Below, piece after piece: positions 48,309 to 58,434 of a stretch of 64,000 nucleotides of DNA. Under the pieces are notes generated by a model, which was given only the letters and a program-made list of their open reading frames with translations, did not search any database and had not been told where the DNA came from. Source of the DNA: Leuctra nigra (lineage: Eukaryota > Arthropoda > Insecta > Plecoptera > Leuctridae); NCBI GenBank assembly GCA_934045905.1, contig OW203768.1, forward strand, positions 15,218,316-15,282,315. Direction: 5' to 3'. Position 1 is the stretch's first letter, and the number at the start of each line of letters is the position of its first letter. Both the position numbers and the translations under genes were made by a program.

Positions 48309-51096
48309 GTAAACTACGCTCCCATGACCGTTAATAAAGTTAACAACTTGACAACTTTGTAATTAGTCATAAAACAGTCACTTCTGCTTTGGAGAATCAT
48401 GTTTTACATTAATTGAAAATGGTACTGTCGTAAATTTTGTAAAATCTTTTCAAGATCTTGGATTAAACATGATTTTCAGCACTGTTACTTTTTTTGGTTG
48501 GTTGGTACTTGCAGACCAGGCTTTTGTTGCCCACAACATTTAATAATTTTAAACTAGAGATGCTCTCTGACAACAACGAATCAAAGCTTAAAATATTATT
48601 TTATTATTTTGATTTCAAGCAAATTAATTATAAATATAGGTCTGTCATCTTTGTTAAATGTTAATGCAGCTTTGTTAATGCACCATTTTTTTTATATCTG
48701 ATACTCCGTAAACTATGGTGCACAATACAAATTGTTTTGTTGTATTCAGTTCCAAATGCGTCATATCCAGAGATCTCTTGCCCCAATTGTGCAAGTTCCT
48801 TCATAAATAACTATGCCAGAACTAAGTACAGAAGCAAGACAATGCTGTCTGAAATATTACTTGTATTTACAAGTATGAAGTTGAAAAGTGTGGCACTCTA
48901 TTCTTAAGACTTCAATGCAGTTCTATTGTTATACTCTCAAATGGTCTCTTATGTAAGATAGATGACTAAAGAAACAGTGATTAAGTTTAATTTTGTCAAC
49001 ATTTTTATGCCTTATGATGTTCATATTTCTTTATAAACTTCAGCTGTCATTCTCCAAAAAAAATCTTCAAAATTCAATTTGCCGAAAACATAGTGAAGTG
49101 ACTTACTAATAAATTCCATTTCCTGATAAAGACACCGATCATAACTACAATAATTCCATTTCAGTTTGAAATTTCCCGCCCTCGCAATTGTTATTGGTGT
49201 CCCATGAATTGAATTAACGATGAATTACGAGCTACCTACTTGATCCGAGACGCTTTTCCCACTATTAGAGGGTCATCCATCTCCTCTCCCACAATCAATA
49301 ACCCACGGAGAGTGCTGGGGGTGGAAGATGAAAGAACCAGCTGGTGAAGACATTAATAATTCACCATCCCGCCGTTCTGATACTATTTCATAGCTATTCA
49401 TGCATATTACATGAACTAAGGTACGCGTTCTTTGATAACTTCATCGTCATTGTTGCCGGGCTGATTGTGTTTGTGAGGATGTATGGCTGGAAGAGAGTTT
49501 TTAACTTTTCGTGGAGGCAAGATGCTCATGCTGGCTTATTGGGATGACATGGGACAAGATTTTATGTCGGGACTTCAAAGAGAAATGGGATGTTGTTGAA
49601 TTGACTGCTAGACTGAATTATGTTGGAAATATTATAAAAGAGTTGTCTTTGATCAACTTTTCGTGACAGGCAACTGACTTGCTGTGGAAAACATATTGCT
49701 TTATCTTTATGTTACTGTGTTTGACAAAAGTGATGTGAGATAGGTGTTCTTTGATGTTAAGTTCCATTTCTCAAAGAATAATCTTTTACTAATATATTTC
49801 ACGAATTTCATGATATACATGTAGAATTTTGTGAAATAATATCATATGAATCGTACGAATTCATACGTACGAACCTTTTACTCTTAAAAATAATTTACAA
49901 ATAAATTTAATTGCGATATAAATTATTATTTTAATAAAATTTTGTGTGGAATTACGTAGAATTTAATTTAATTACATGTTAATACCAATGAATGGTACCC
50001 TCAATGCCAATCAATGAATACCCTTTTGTGTGGATTATTTTTTCTTTCTCTCGTGGTAGAGTGTAACATTGGTCATGAATAAACATCCATATTGTTTGAA
50101 GTAAATAAAAAATAATGCACTCCTCTGAATAAGATAATCACCTTTCTTGTGTAACAAATTTAATAATTATTTTGCTTTTTACATAAATTGAACATTATTG
50201 AATTTTGACTGAATTTGCTCTTTGATTCGCTCTTTGATTCGCTCTCGCTCTTTGATTGAGTGAGCTACTCCTTTTCGCTTACTGTTTATGTATTGGATAT
50301 TGGTTGGACCACTTCTCTGATCGATCTGAAATTTTTCTTACATTTAAAAATCAATTCGGTACTTTGCAGAACATTTTTTTTTAAATTTGTTGATTGGTTT
50401 GTTCAAACTTTAAAAATGTTATCGTCTGAGTGGTGGATTTAAACAATTTGAAACTTTGCAAGGTCATTACAAAATTTCAGTCACATCCTCCATTTGATTA
50501 CATTTTTAAAAAATCTTCCTTCCGATTGGTCGAAAATCAGAATGTTCTGATTACGTTCAAATTTTGCATGGTGATCAAGACCAATGTTATCTCATATTTT
50601 ACTCATTTTCAGCCAAATCGGTCAATTATTGACAGAGTTTAAGAATTTTGAAAGCAGTCAAAAGGGGTTTTTGAAAAAGTACCTAAATCACGGCACATGG
50701 ATCTGTTATTCAATTCTTCCAGAACCTGAGTGTTAATATGGAAATTAGAATGTTGCAAAGAAAATCAGAAATGATGTAGGTAGCTAGTTATCTTTGATTG
50801 ATTGGATCATGTTTGGCTGGAGTTGTTCCACCTATTGGAGCTCGCTCATCAACGCGTTACACTGATCGTTTTCCTCATTGTCAAATTTACAGATTTTAGA
50901 GGTGGATACAATTAATTTGTCAATTTCCTACAGTTTATTAGACAAAACACCAAATTTATATATTTGTAAAGGAATGTAATTTTTTTTACAAACTATTGTA
51001 TGTAGTTGAGCATTTTTAAACTAACTTAGTTATTCCAATAATAATTTGGTAATTGAAGAAATAAAAGATGTGATTATGAATTGACTCTCATTACAG
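48309..51096 (+). other. Syntrophin intron (2.8 kb)
   Basis: AT-rich phase-2 intron. From about 50225 to 50875 it contains the second copy of the dispersed repeat seen at 6.1 kb. Otherwise I see no gene or element in it. Confidence 0.85.
50225..50875. repeat. Dispersed repeat, copy 2
   Basis: Shares with 6085-6560 the ordered words CTTCCGATTGGTCGAAAATC, GCATGGTGATCA, CACATGGATCTGTTATTCAA and GGAGCTCGCTCATCAACGCG. Three GCTCTTTGATT units precede it at 50217-50260. A related but shorter fragment (GATCGATGTGAAATTTTGCA) lies near 23235. Confidence 0.6.
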
Positions 51097-51275
51097 ATTG
51101 GTGAGCTCCGCTCGGCAGACGGACGTGATCACGTTCAGTGTGCGATGCGGCACGGGCGAGGGCGTTGTGACCCACCAGCTGCGCGCCGAGACCAGCCGCG
51201 ACCTGGCCAACTGGGCGCGCGCCCTCGTGCAGGGCAGCATCAACAGCGTTCAGTCCCAGCGCGAACTCACGTGCC
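51097..51275 (+). CDS. Syntrophin, exon D (PH2 end)
   Basis: Acceptor CATTACAG; the first base completes Arg, then LVSSARQTDVITFSVRCGTG. In the family this segment reads R-LVHSG followed by a beta strand. It continues EGVVTHQLRAETSRDLANWA and ALVQGSINSVQSQRELTC, the final PH2 strand and helix with the conserved W in the C-terminal helix. The donor is TGCC/GTACGT, phase 1. A GT two bases into the ACGTGCC word would break the frame with the next exon, so this donor is preferred. If the donor were skipped the frame would stop at 51328. Confidence 0.95.
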
Positions 51276-51846
51276 GTACGTACTCGCCGGTCTTCATGGC
51301 AGGCCTTCACGCTCTTTCCAAGTCATAATATTAATGTAGAAAGTAACGGCGTAGTTAAAACACTGTTCTAAATCATAATATAGGTAGGTGGATTCAAATC
51401 AGTTCTTCCAAATTGTCAATTTTTCTAGATTGCTTTTGATTTTAGTTATTTTAGTGCAGCTGTTTTTGGAGTTACTTCTTCAGATCTGAACCTCGGAGGT
51501 AGGTCGGAAGACTATTTTCTTGATTTTGCTTTACACTTTTTGGCTGGATTCAATTTCATTAATTTTTCATGATATTTTTGTACTTTATTTAGTTTCTTTA
51601 AAGTTGATCTAATTTGAGGAAACAATGAAAAATCTTAGTTAAAACTTGAATTTACAACTTAGTTTTGCATTTTAGTGGAAGTAGACAGGTAATTTACATC
51701 ATTATTAAATTTATCTTAAATTTAACACATAGTGAAATTGATAATTGAGAAAAATTTCCCATCTTAAGTATTTATAAAACTCCCTCCTGATTGTCAAGCG
51801 CTGCTTGGTTGTTTGTCAAGTACTAACTTGTTGTTCTTCTTGACAG

Positions 51847-52043
51847 GTTGCTTATGGAAAGGGCAGCCGGTGCAACTGGTGCTCCACTACGAGAACGGTT
51901 TCAGCCTGGTCGAGGCGATCAACACGATGTCGGGCCGCGAACCCAGGACCCTGTGGAAGTTCCCGTTCGAGCGGTTGCGTCAGTCGGCGGACGACGGCGC
52001 GCGACTTCTGTGGCTCGACTTCGGTGCCGACGAGGGAGAGCTG
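51847..52043 (+). CDS. Syntrophin, exon E (SU domain)
   Basis: Acceptor CTTGACAG after a 571-bp intron; phase 1 gives Arg at the junction. The frame reads RCLWKGQPVQLVLHYENGFS, LVEAINTMSGREPRTLWKFP and FERLRQSADDGARLLWLDFG, ending ADEGEL. These match the syntrophin-unique (SU) domain: a C-W-G start, the phrase FE-L-SADDGA-LLWLDFG, and an acidic end. In the family the SU domain together with PH2 binds dystrophin and dystrobrevin. The donor CTG/GTGAGT leaves phase 0. Exons D to F lie close together, unlike the widely spaced upstream exons. Confidence 0.95.
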
Positions 52044-52333
52044 GTGAGTGCACAGGAATCTTGAAGAGAAGAAGTGACCTAGATTTTCAGAAATTAAAAG
52101 ATTTTGGAGTCCTTATAAATTATTTTGTACAAGGAGAAAATTATGCATTTCTGATTTTCCATTACCTAGTAAAAATTATTTTGGTGTCTGGTTTATCCTG
52201 TGTTATGATGGTGGTCAAGCATTTCTGTACTTTTCCGCTCCCAAATAATAGATGCTCTAAGGAAACGCTTTTTATCTGTTCCTCTGCTGCTCCTCGTAGG
52301 TACATATTTAAATGTGTTTTGTTTTTATTTCAG

Positions 52334-52426
52334 GAATTGGACTTGGAATCTTGCCCCAAGCCGCTTGTCTTCATTCTACACAACTTCCTCTCCGCCAAGA
52401 TCCACCGCCTCGGACTGTTTGCGTAA
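52334..52426 (+). CDS. Syntrophin, last exon (SU end and stop)
   Basis: Acceptor TTATTTCAG after a 290-bp intron, phase 0. The frame ELDLESCPKPLVFILHNFLS, then AKIHRLGLFA and a TAA stop, is the conserved C-terminus of syntrophins (L-DL-SCPK, VFI-H-FLSAK, RLGL-A). This fixes the 3' end of the coding region. The six exons in the window encode about 343 residues, against about 500-540 for whole family members, leaving the N-terminal PH1a and most of the PDZ domain outside the window. Confidence 0.95.
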   Translation, partial: ELDLESCPKPLVFILHNFLSAKIHRLGLFA

Positions 52427-54650
52427 TCTTTTAAGCTCGCCAACATCACATCAGTTCCAGTCGAGTGCCAACACATTCTCCGAGATCGGATATATCCGTG
52501 TGGCGAGAAGATTACCTCGGTCACCTCGGTAAATGCATAATCTCGCAGCGCGGACATTTCGCCAGCATCACAGCAGTTCGAGAGGAACTTTTTCGCCGTT
52601 GTTCGGGATTGCTCGAGGAGTGGAGGAAAGTTGATCGACTGTCTCTCGTCGTCGACAGGTTTGATAAGTCCACTTTACTCTCGGCGTCATGAAACCCTCA
52701 TGCTCTCATAGTCAATATTCCACTACTACTAATGTTAGTATCTTCCCAATTGCTTCCTGACCTCATGCCAAATATTGGTCCATTTCCCCGACCTCTTTAA
52801 CTAATCGGAGAGCTGGCAAAGTAGTGGGTTTGCAGATGTGTCTAATTTATAAACACACTCATCTTTCGTTGTGTGTTGTCAACCCAGTAATTGGAAAATA
52901 ATTTATATAATTTTTAATTTTCAAAAGATTTATTATATCTGTTGAAAATATTTTGTTTATGTAGTACAGTATTTCAATATTGGAAAATGACTATTATTCC
53001 ATTTGCTGTCTCTTTTTGGTTTCGTCATAATTTCTTCTGACACATCTGTGGATTAGGTAACGTAAGAAAGCTCGATGGTCTATTATACTGCTATGTACAG
53101 CGCTACATGGGATTTTTACAAATCATCTATGTGGAGTTTTTGTGCCTTTGCCATCCGCATTTTATACGTTTACAAAGTGTTTTTGTACTTTTTCAGGGAT
53201 ATGATTTCTAGCTTCCATACGTAATTATCTCATCGTATTTTTATCAGTTGACAGTGAATGTTTCATTGTTCATGATTTCATTGCATCATCATTGTTACAA
53301 CATCAGCGCAGTTCAGAATTCAGTTCACTTATAGAATATTTGGTTAGGTAGCTCTTTTATCAAACAGACACCACAGATTTTTAAGAATAGTTGCCATAAG
53401 TTTTACTTTTATCACACTTATAGCATTGGCTCAAACAGATTAAGAAATTGCTCTTTTACATTTCTCGAACCCTGATTTTAACAGTGAATACTAAATTTTC
53501 TGTAAGTGGTGCCAATTTACTGAACTGCATTATCGATTAGAAGTTTGTTTCTTAGTTCATGATTTTGTTACAAAGTCATCAACCAGAGAAAATATCATCG
53601 AATCAATCGTGAATTAGGGTAGAATGAATATATTGAGTGACATATCAGTACGTGGTTTTTGAAAGATTTTATAACTACATATTATATTAACTATGGTGTA
53701 ATTATTATCTAGAGAAATTTTAGAGAAATGTATTATTAATTAATAAATAATTATTATATTATAATAAAGTGAAGGAGATATTTTCACTGCATTGGTTTAT
53801 CGCGTTTATATTTAGAGCTACATATCGGTTACTAAAATCTGTCTTGATGTCTAAAAAAATTGTTGGAAGTGAGGCGAATGTTTTTCTTGCAAATCTGTGT
53901 ACTAAATTAAATTTCTAGTTTCGTGTTTTTTCGAGAAGGAACTACAAGCTCAAGAAGAAATGTTGGGAGGTGTGTCGTTTGTTGTATATGTCAAACTGTA
54001 AATATTTATCATTATTACTAGAGAATGATACCATTGCCAATATTATACATGTATCATCATAAACTATTCTTAATATTATATAAGATTGCGATCATAACCT
54101 GCTTCGGTAAAACCGTGGACTAATACAACTATACAGCGAGTGAAAAACTGCTCGATATTAAATCAATAGAGTGGTAATTCTGAAGATCATTCCGGAACGT
54201 CATTTTGATGCCTATGCGTACATTAGTTTCTTGTAATTTAATTTCATACATATTTCGGGATGGTTGTGTTTTTCAAGAACCTCCAGCCCTACAACTCTAT
54301 TAAATTACGTTTCTTTGGGGATTAACCATGAAGGTTTTATGACTGTACCCTTATAGATATACCTGTATTGCAAAATCAGACATTTTTAGCTTTAATACTT
54401 GTCTGTTTTTATTGAAAGAAATAGTGTGTCATTGTCGATTGTTTGTGGTAAGGACAAAACTTGGACCAGTGTGCAGAATACAGAAATTATTAAAGAGTTG
54501 TCAGTCCCTGTGTAGCGGTATTAGTCAATGGTAAATCTTACTTTATTTAGTCTTTTATAGAGTTACATTAATTGTATCTCAACATAGGAAGCATGATCAT
54601 CACAATTACTGTTAATTGTCACAGCAATAACTATGAGTTTAAATAAATCA
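52427..54650 (+). other. Probable syntrophin 3' UTR and downstream DNA
   Basis: AT-rich, repeat-poor and non-coding. Candidate polyadenylation signals AATAAA occur at 53763-53768 and 54642-54647, with others in AT-rich runs, so the transcript end cannot be fixed by eye. A Pumilio-type TGTAAATA lies at 53997-54004. I see no gene here. Confidence 0.45.
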
Positions 54651-54765
54651 TTAAATCAATATAATATGTTCTTCTCTAAACATAATGGTCAACTCCTTCC
54701 TTCTAGCATGCTGACAAAAAGATTTGTAATTTGGAAAGTTTTTGTCAAATTGTAACCTATCTTAA

Positions 54766-55053
54766 GGCCGGTCATATATTTTTTTCCGCCAAAAGTAGTT
54801 TTGGAGCGGTTTTAAAGGGAAATTCGAAATATAAATTGCCATATTTGGCAATCGGTTATGAATATCGAAAAAGCAAGAAAGACATGACATGTATTGAACC
54901 TTTATCTACATTTTCATTGCTTACTGTCATAACTTTGCTCCTACTATGTGGTCAGCATTTGTCGGGCACAAAAACGCTCTGTTTCTCGACCGCTTTTTGT
55001 CGTCGCTCAAATGGAGCGTTTTACTTTTGGCGGGAAAAAATATATGACCGCCC
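54766..55053. mobile_element. TTAA-flanked MITE (piggyBac-like)
   Basis: Ends GGCCGGTCATATATTTTTTT and AAATATATGACCGCCC are inverted repeats that continue as CCGCCAAAAGTA / TACTTTTGGCGG, with TTAA on both sides (54762-54765, 55054-55057). At 288 bp it has no transposase; the 108-residue ORF over it is not recognised and is probably incidental. Confidence 0.8.
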
Positions 55054-55595
55054 TTAAGTTAAGAAACCAATCAAGGCAGTGGTTGTGATTTCCTGGTTAT
55101 AGAAAAAAACGCAAAACTAAAAAACGGTCAATGTGGATGCAGCTTAATTGTATTTTTAATACAAATTCAGAAATTATCTTGGGTAATGATTTGATTTGTG
55201 GGGAATTGAAGCGCATAATCATGAAATTTCATTTAACAATTTACTTTTCATGTTTTACAATAATAGATGAACAAAACGAAAAGATCAGGAAATTGAACTG
55301 CTTGGGGTTTTAGTTTAGAAACCAGAGTCGTGAGATAAATTATGAATGTGTCCATTCGGCATTCGCGTAATGCGATATGGGATGGAGCCACTTCTAGCAA
55401 GATGTTTATGTATTGGAAAGTTGATAATTTGTTCACAACTTATTGCAAAAAAAAGGTGTAAAAAAAAGCAAAAAAAAGGTGCCAAAAAAAAGGTGCAAAC
55501 CTAATTTTGCAAATTAGTTTTTCAAAGTGCAGTGAAAAAGGAGAAACAATAGAAATTTAAGTTATAAATATAGGTACTTACTTTTATGGTCATAA

Positions 55596-55763
55596 AGTGG
55601 CTGTCACACTGGGTTGCAACCCATGGCTGGAACCCGTGTATGGATCACGTGATCATTCTGCACATGTGCAGAGACCAATATTAGTCTTTGATCATGCGCA
55701 TATTGAAAATTTGGTCCATATGCGGGTTCCAACCGTGGGTTGCAACCCAGTGTGATAGCCACT
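55596..55763. mobile_element. PIF/Harbinger-type MITE
   Basis: Ends AGTGGCTGTCACACTGGGTT and AACCCAGTGTGATAGCCACT are near-perfect inverted repeats continuing GCAACCCATGG, flanked by TAA (55593-55595, 55764-55766). It is 168 bp, inserted between the two genes about 500 bp before the DNAAF4 start codon. Confidence 0.8.
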
Positions 55764-56043
55764 TAACAAACAACTAAAGGAGATATTTTTTTTTAATAGG
55801 AATCCTGCTCGTGACGTCACAGTGGTAGAAAAATGGAGGCTGCTATGGTAGGGGAAATGTGTCAAAGCTCTAAATAATAGCAATAAATAATATTTATCAG
55901 ATGAATATTTAACTTGAACATGTGTAAAGATAAATATTGCGTATTATTATTAGCTTGTACTTACTTAAATATCTTTTTTTCACAAGTAATCACTCAAAAT
56001 ATGAGATTTGGATTGCCGCTGTCAGATTTGTTTTTCCCTATAG

Positions 56044-56057
56044 GTTACTATGGCAAC
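56044..56057 (+). promoter_or_regulatory. RFX X-box, distal, upstream of DNAAF4
   Basis: GTTACTATGGCAAC fits the X-box pattern bound by RFX factors (GTNRCC, short spacer, RGYAAC), with T for C at one position of the left half. It lies about 219 bp before the ATG of a ciliary gene, the usual position for functional X-boxes. Confidence 0.65.
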
Positions 56058-56172
56058 CTTTTCTCACACAGGATGCCTATACAAATATGCCCTTCACATT
56101 TTAGTATCACAATAGCCACCAGAATGCAGTCGTGTTCCTTGTTTTCTCGAATATTTATGGAGTTGAGCTTCA

Positions 56173-56186
56173 GTATCCATGGCAAC
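56173..56186 (+). promoter_or_regulatory. RFX X-box, proximal, upstream of DNAAF4
   Basis: GTATCCATGGCAAC matches the X-box right half and spacer exactly, with one change in the left half. It lies about 90 bp before the ATG, so it may be in the core promoter or 5' UTR. Together with the distal site it makes a pair. Confidence 0.6.
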
Positions 56187-56275
56187 AAGAATGCAAAAAC
56201 TGTTTAGTTGGTTACAAATTCTAGTGCTTAGTTACGGATGGTATTGATTTAATTTTAGTGAAGCCATAGTAAAGA

Positions 56276-56398
56276 ATGCCGCTCTTGATCAAGGATTATT
56301 CTTGGAGACAATCAGAAGAAACTATCATTATTCAAGTTCCACTTAAAGGAACTCATAGAAGTAAAGTAGACTTGTTTACAGGAGATGATTACATAAAA
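56276..56398 (+). CDS. DNAAF4: DNAAF4 (DYX1C1), exon 1, CS domain start
   Basis: DNAAF4 is a cytoplasmic co-chaperone for preassembly of axonemal dynein arms, working with HSP70/HSP90 and other DNAAF factors. This exon reads MPLLIKDYSWRQSEETIIIQ and VPLKGTHRSKVDLFTGDDYI, the start of the CS (p23-like) domain, with the DYSW-Q and VPLKG words typical of the family. The ATG is the first in frame and sits at the same place as in vertebrate proteins, which begin MPL. The donor AAA/GTATGT is phase 0. Full CDS: four exons, 1164 bases, 387 residues; the human protein has 420, the difference lying mainly in the middle charged region. X-boxes lie upstream. Confidence 0.95.
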
Positions 56399-56488
56399 GT
56401 ATGTACAGTATTCTTATATGTTTTAGTTTGATGAGATAACTTGTAGGGTAATTTTTTCCTGAAGTGTCAAAATTTAATATTTTTGCAG

Positions 56489-56720
56489 GCAAGCTTTCCT
56501 CCTTTCTTGTTCGAAGTATTTCTCTCAGCACCGGTGAACGATGCCGAGAGTAAATGTATTTTGGCAGCCGAGGAATTTGTCTTGGAACTGCAAAAGCAGA
56601 TCCCAGGACATTGGGAGGTTTTGGAAGCTGATCTGACTAAAGACCAGAAGAAAGATTGTCGAGCAAGAAATCTTGAACTAAAACAGGCTCGTGAGCAGGA
56701 GAAGGCAAAGGAGAAAGCTG
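56489..56720 (+). CDS. DNAAF4: DNAAF4, exon 2, CS domain end and charged helix
   Basis: Acceptor TTTTTGCAG after a 90-bp intron, phase 0. The frame reads ASFPPFLFEVFLSAPVNDAE, containing the family signature FPPFLFE-FL-AP, then strands to GHWEVLEADLTKDQKKDCRA, and a Lys/Glu-rich helix LELKQAREQEKAKEKA. Residues 42 to about 90 finish the CS domain; the rest starts the charged, coiled-coil-like middle region. The donor GCTG/GTTTGT is phase 1. Reading through would hit a stop within two codons, which supports splicing here. Confidence 0.95.
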
Positions 56721-56895
56721 GTTTGTAGCTTTGGTCTTTATTGTTTAATCAATTAAAATTACTAAATACGAGCAGTCATTTGAACTGGGTATATGTAGGT
56801 AGAAATACTCAATAATTGAGCAGTTAAATTTTTAAAAAGTCTTAACGTAAGTTAATATATTAATCGATGTATGCCTATGTCTTCACAAACTTTAG

Positions 56896-57328
56896 CTCAG
56901 AAGGCAGAGCTCCAACGTGTAGCTGTCCGGAAACAAATTTCTGCTGACACAGAACTAATAAAAGCAGTCGAACGTCATAAGAACTTAGTAAAGGCTACAG
57001 CAATTGCAGACCTAGAGGCTTGGAAAATGAAACAAAAGAGCACTTGTAAGATATTTGAAATCACTGACAAAGTTCTAGTTAAGAGAGCTAAGCCAAAGCC
57101 CAAGGTGACGAAAGAGAAAGTGCGAGAAGTACCGCTGCCGAGACAGTCTGGAAGCATTGAGATTAGATTCACTCCGCGCGAGTTTCCAACGCCCAGCCGA
57201 GAGTCGCGGAGGCCCGAGGAGGAAGAGTGGCTCAAGACACAGTACGAGGCTCGCAAGAGTGTTGGCTTCGTGGCCGAGGATCTTTCCTACGAGGAGCAGG
57301 ATCCAGTCTGGCTTAAGGAAAAGGGGGA
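56896..57328 (+). CDS. DNAAF4: DNAAF4, exon 3, helical region, DYX motif, TPR start
   Basis: Acceptor ACTTTAG; phase 1 gives Ala, then QKAELQRVAVRKQ. The next acceptor-like AG, five bases on, breaks the frame. Residues 119-190 are charged and helical (AIADLEAWKMKQKS is the counterpart of the KELEAWK word in vertebrates). The DYX motif SGSIEIRFTPREFPTPSRES is at about 203-222, followed by PEEEEWLKTQYEARK. It ends EEQDPVWLKEKG, which opens the first TPR. I infer the donor GGGA/GTACGT because it alone is phase 2 and joins to give KGDSFFQSKNYLGAV, matching KGN-LF-T-NYLAA in vertebrates. Confidence 0.93.
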
Positions 57329-57496
57329 GTACGTTTTACCTTATACTATAAAAAAATTTAAGGTCAATTAATTATATTATATTATAATTAAATATTCTTA
57401 TGCTCTCTAAGAGAATGATTATTTTATAGATTGCATTATAGGTGTATGAGCCATTAATTTTAACCCAAATCAAATATCATTATTTATTATCTATAG

Positions 57497-57937
57497 CAGC
57501 GGTCGCCAACCTTTTGGAACTCGCGGACCACTTATAATGACAATTTGCTAACTCGCGGACCACTTAGGCGCGTAAAAACGTTGACGGGAAATACGATAGT
57601 GAGGGAGACGATGGAGGAAGCCTCAAGCGGGTCCGGGGCGCTTAGCCCCGGAAATTTTTGGTTTTCAGGAAGTCATTTGGCGCGTTTCTACGCTATTTCA
57701 GCCAACTTTTTTTTCCAGAAAAAGCGTTTAAAATTACTCTTATAGGTATTGGCACTAAAGGCATTTTTACGTATTGAAACATATCCAAATTCAGTACATT
57801 TGTATTGAATTGCCATTTTCCTAAATTAAATAAATTGCATGGAAACTTAAAAGTAAACTTCCAAATTTTCTCTGCGGACCACCAAAATTTTCTCGCGGAC
57901 CACCAGTGGTCCGCGGACCACCGGTTGGCGACCGCTG
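57497..57937. mobile_element. Non-autonomous hAT element in DNAAF4 intron 3
   Basis: Ends CAGCGGTCGCCAACC and GGTTGGCGACCGCTG are perfect 15-bp inverted repeats, flanked by a perfect 8-bp duplication ATCTATAG (57489-57496, 57938-57945). Subterminal GCGGACCAC repeats fill both ends. The interior holds the GC stem-loop module GGGTCCGGGGCGCTTAGCCC. Its right end lies 21 bases before the splice acceptor at 57958. The 92-residue minus-strand ORF over it reflects the repeats. Confidence 0.95.
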
Positions 57938-57958
57938 ATCTATAGCTCTTCCTTTCAG

Positions 57959-58334
57959 CTCTTTCTTCCAATCAAAAAACTATCTAGGAGCTGTAAGTGC
58001 ATACAGTCACGCCATCACAATCGGCAGTAAAATGCCGGGTCTGTATTCGAACCGAGCCGCTGCTCACATTGCGCTGGGAAACCTGCACAAAGCAGTGGAA
58101 GATTGTTCGACTGCTCTCGAGCTTCTCAAACCGTGCATCGATTTGAATGCTGATTCAAGGCTCAAGTGCCATGTTCGCCGAGCGGCAGCGTTATGCAGTC
58201 TCGGACTGCCAAAGCTTGGGATTCCTGATCTTGATGAAGCCATCAAAATCAGTCCCAATAATCAGGACTTGCGAGCAGACTTGGATAAAGCAAAATGCAT
58301 TGTTGATTCAGAGTCAAGTGATTCTGATAAGTGA
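57959..58334 (+). CDS. DNAAF4: DNAAF4, exon 4, TPR domain and stop
   Basis: Acceptor CCTTTCAG, phase 2. The frame reads SFFQSKNYLGAVSAYSHAIT, MPGLYSNRAAAHIALGNLHK, AVEDCSTALELLKP and KCHVRRAAALCSLGLPKLGI, ending DAIKISPNN-like helices and DSESSDSDK with a TGA stop. These are three TPR-type helical pairs (about residues 259-292, 293-326 and 337-370); in the family this domain binds the C-terminal EEVD of HSP70/HSP90. The acidic Ser-rich tail is not shared with vertebrates. The internal ATG at 58032 is not the start; sequence upstream of it in this exon is clearly TPR1. Confidence 0.95.
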
Positions 58335-58412
58335 TTCTAGTCTAATTGATTTTTAATTATAAATATATTCATATTTTAATTACAATTTATTAATTAAATG
58401 TTTAAATATTTT

Positions 58413-58428
58413 AATAAAAAACAATAAA
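58413..58428 (+). terminator. DNAAF4 polyadenylation signals
   Basis: Two AATAAA hexamers (58413-58418 and 58423-58428) lie about 80-95 bases after the stop codon, giving a short 3' UTR. Confidence 0.75.
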
Positions 58429-58434
58429 GTTCGT

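Noticed and set aside
58032..58334. A separate 100-residue TPR gene starting at the internal ATG
   Set aside because: Bases before this ATG continue TPR1 in frame and join to the upstream DNAAF4 exon in phase 2.
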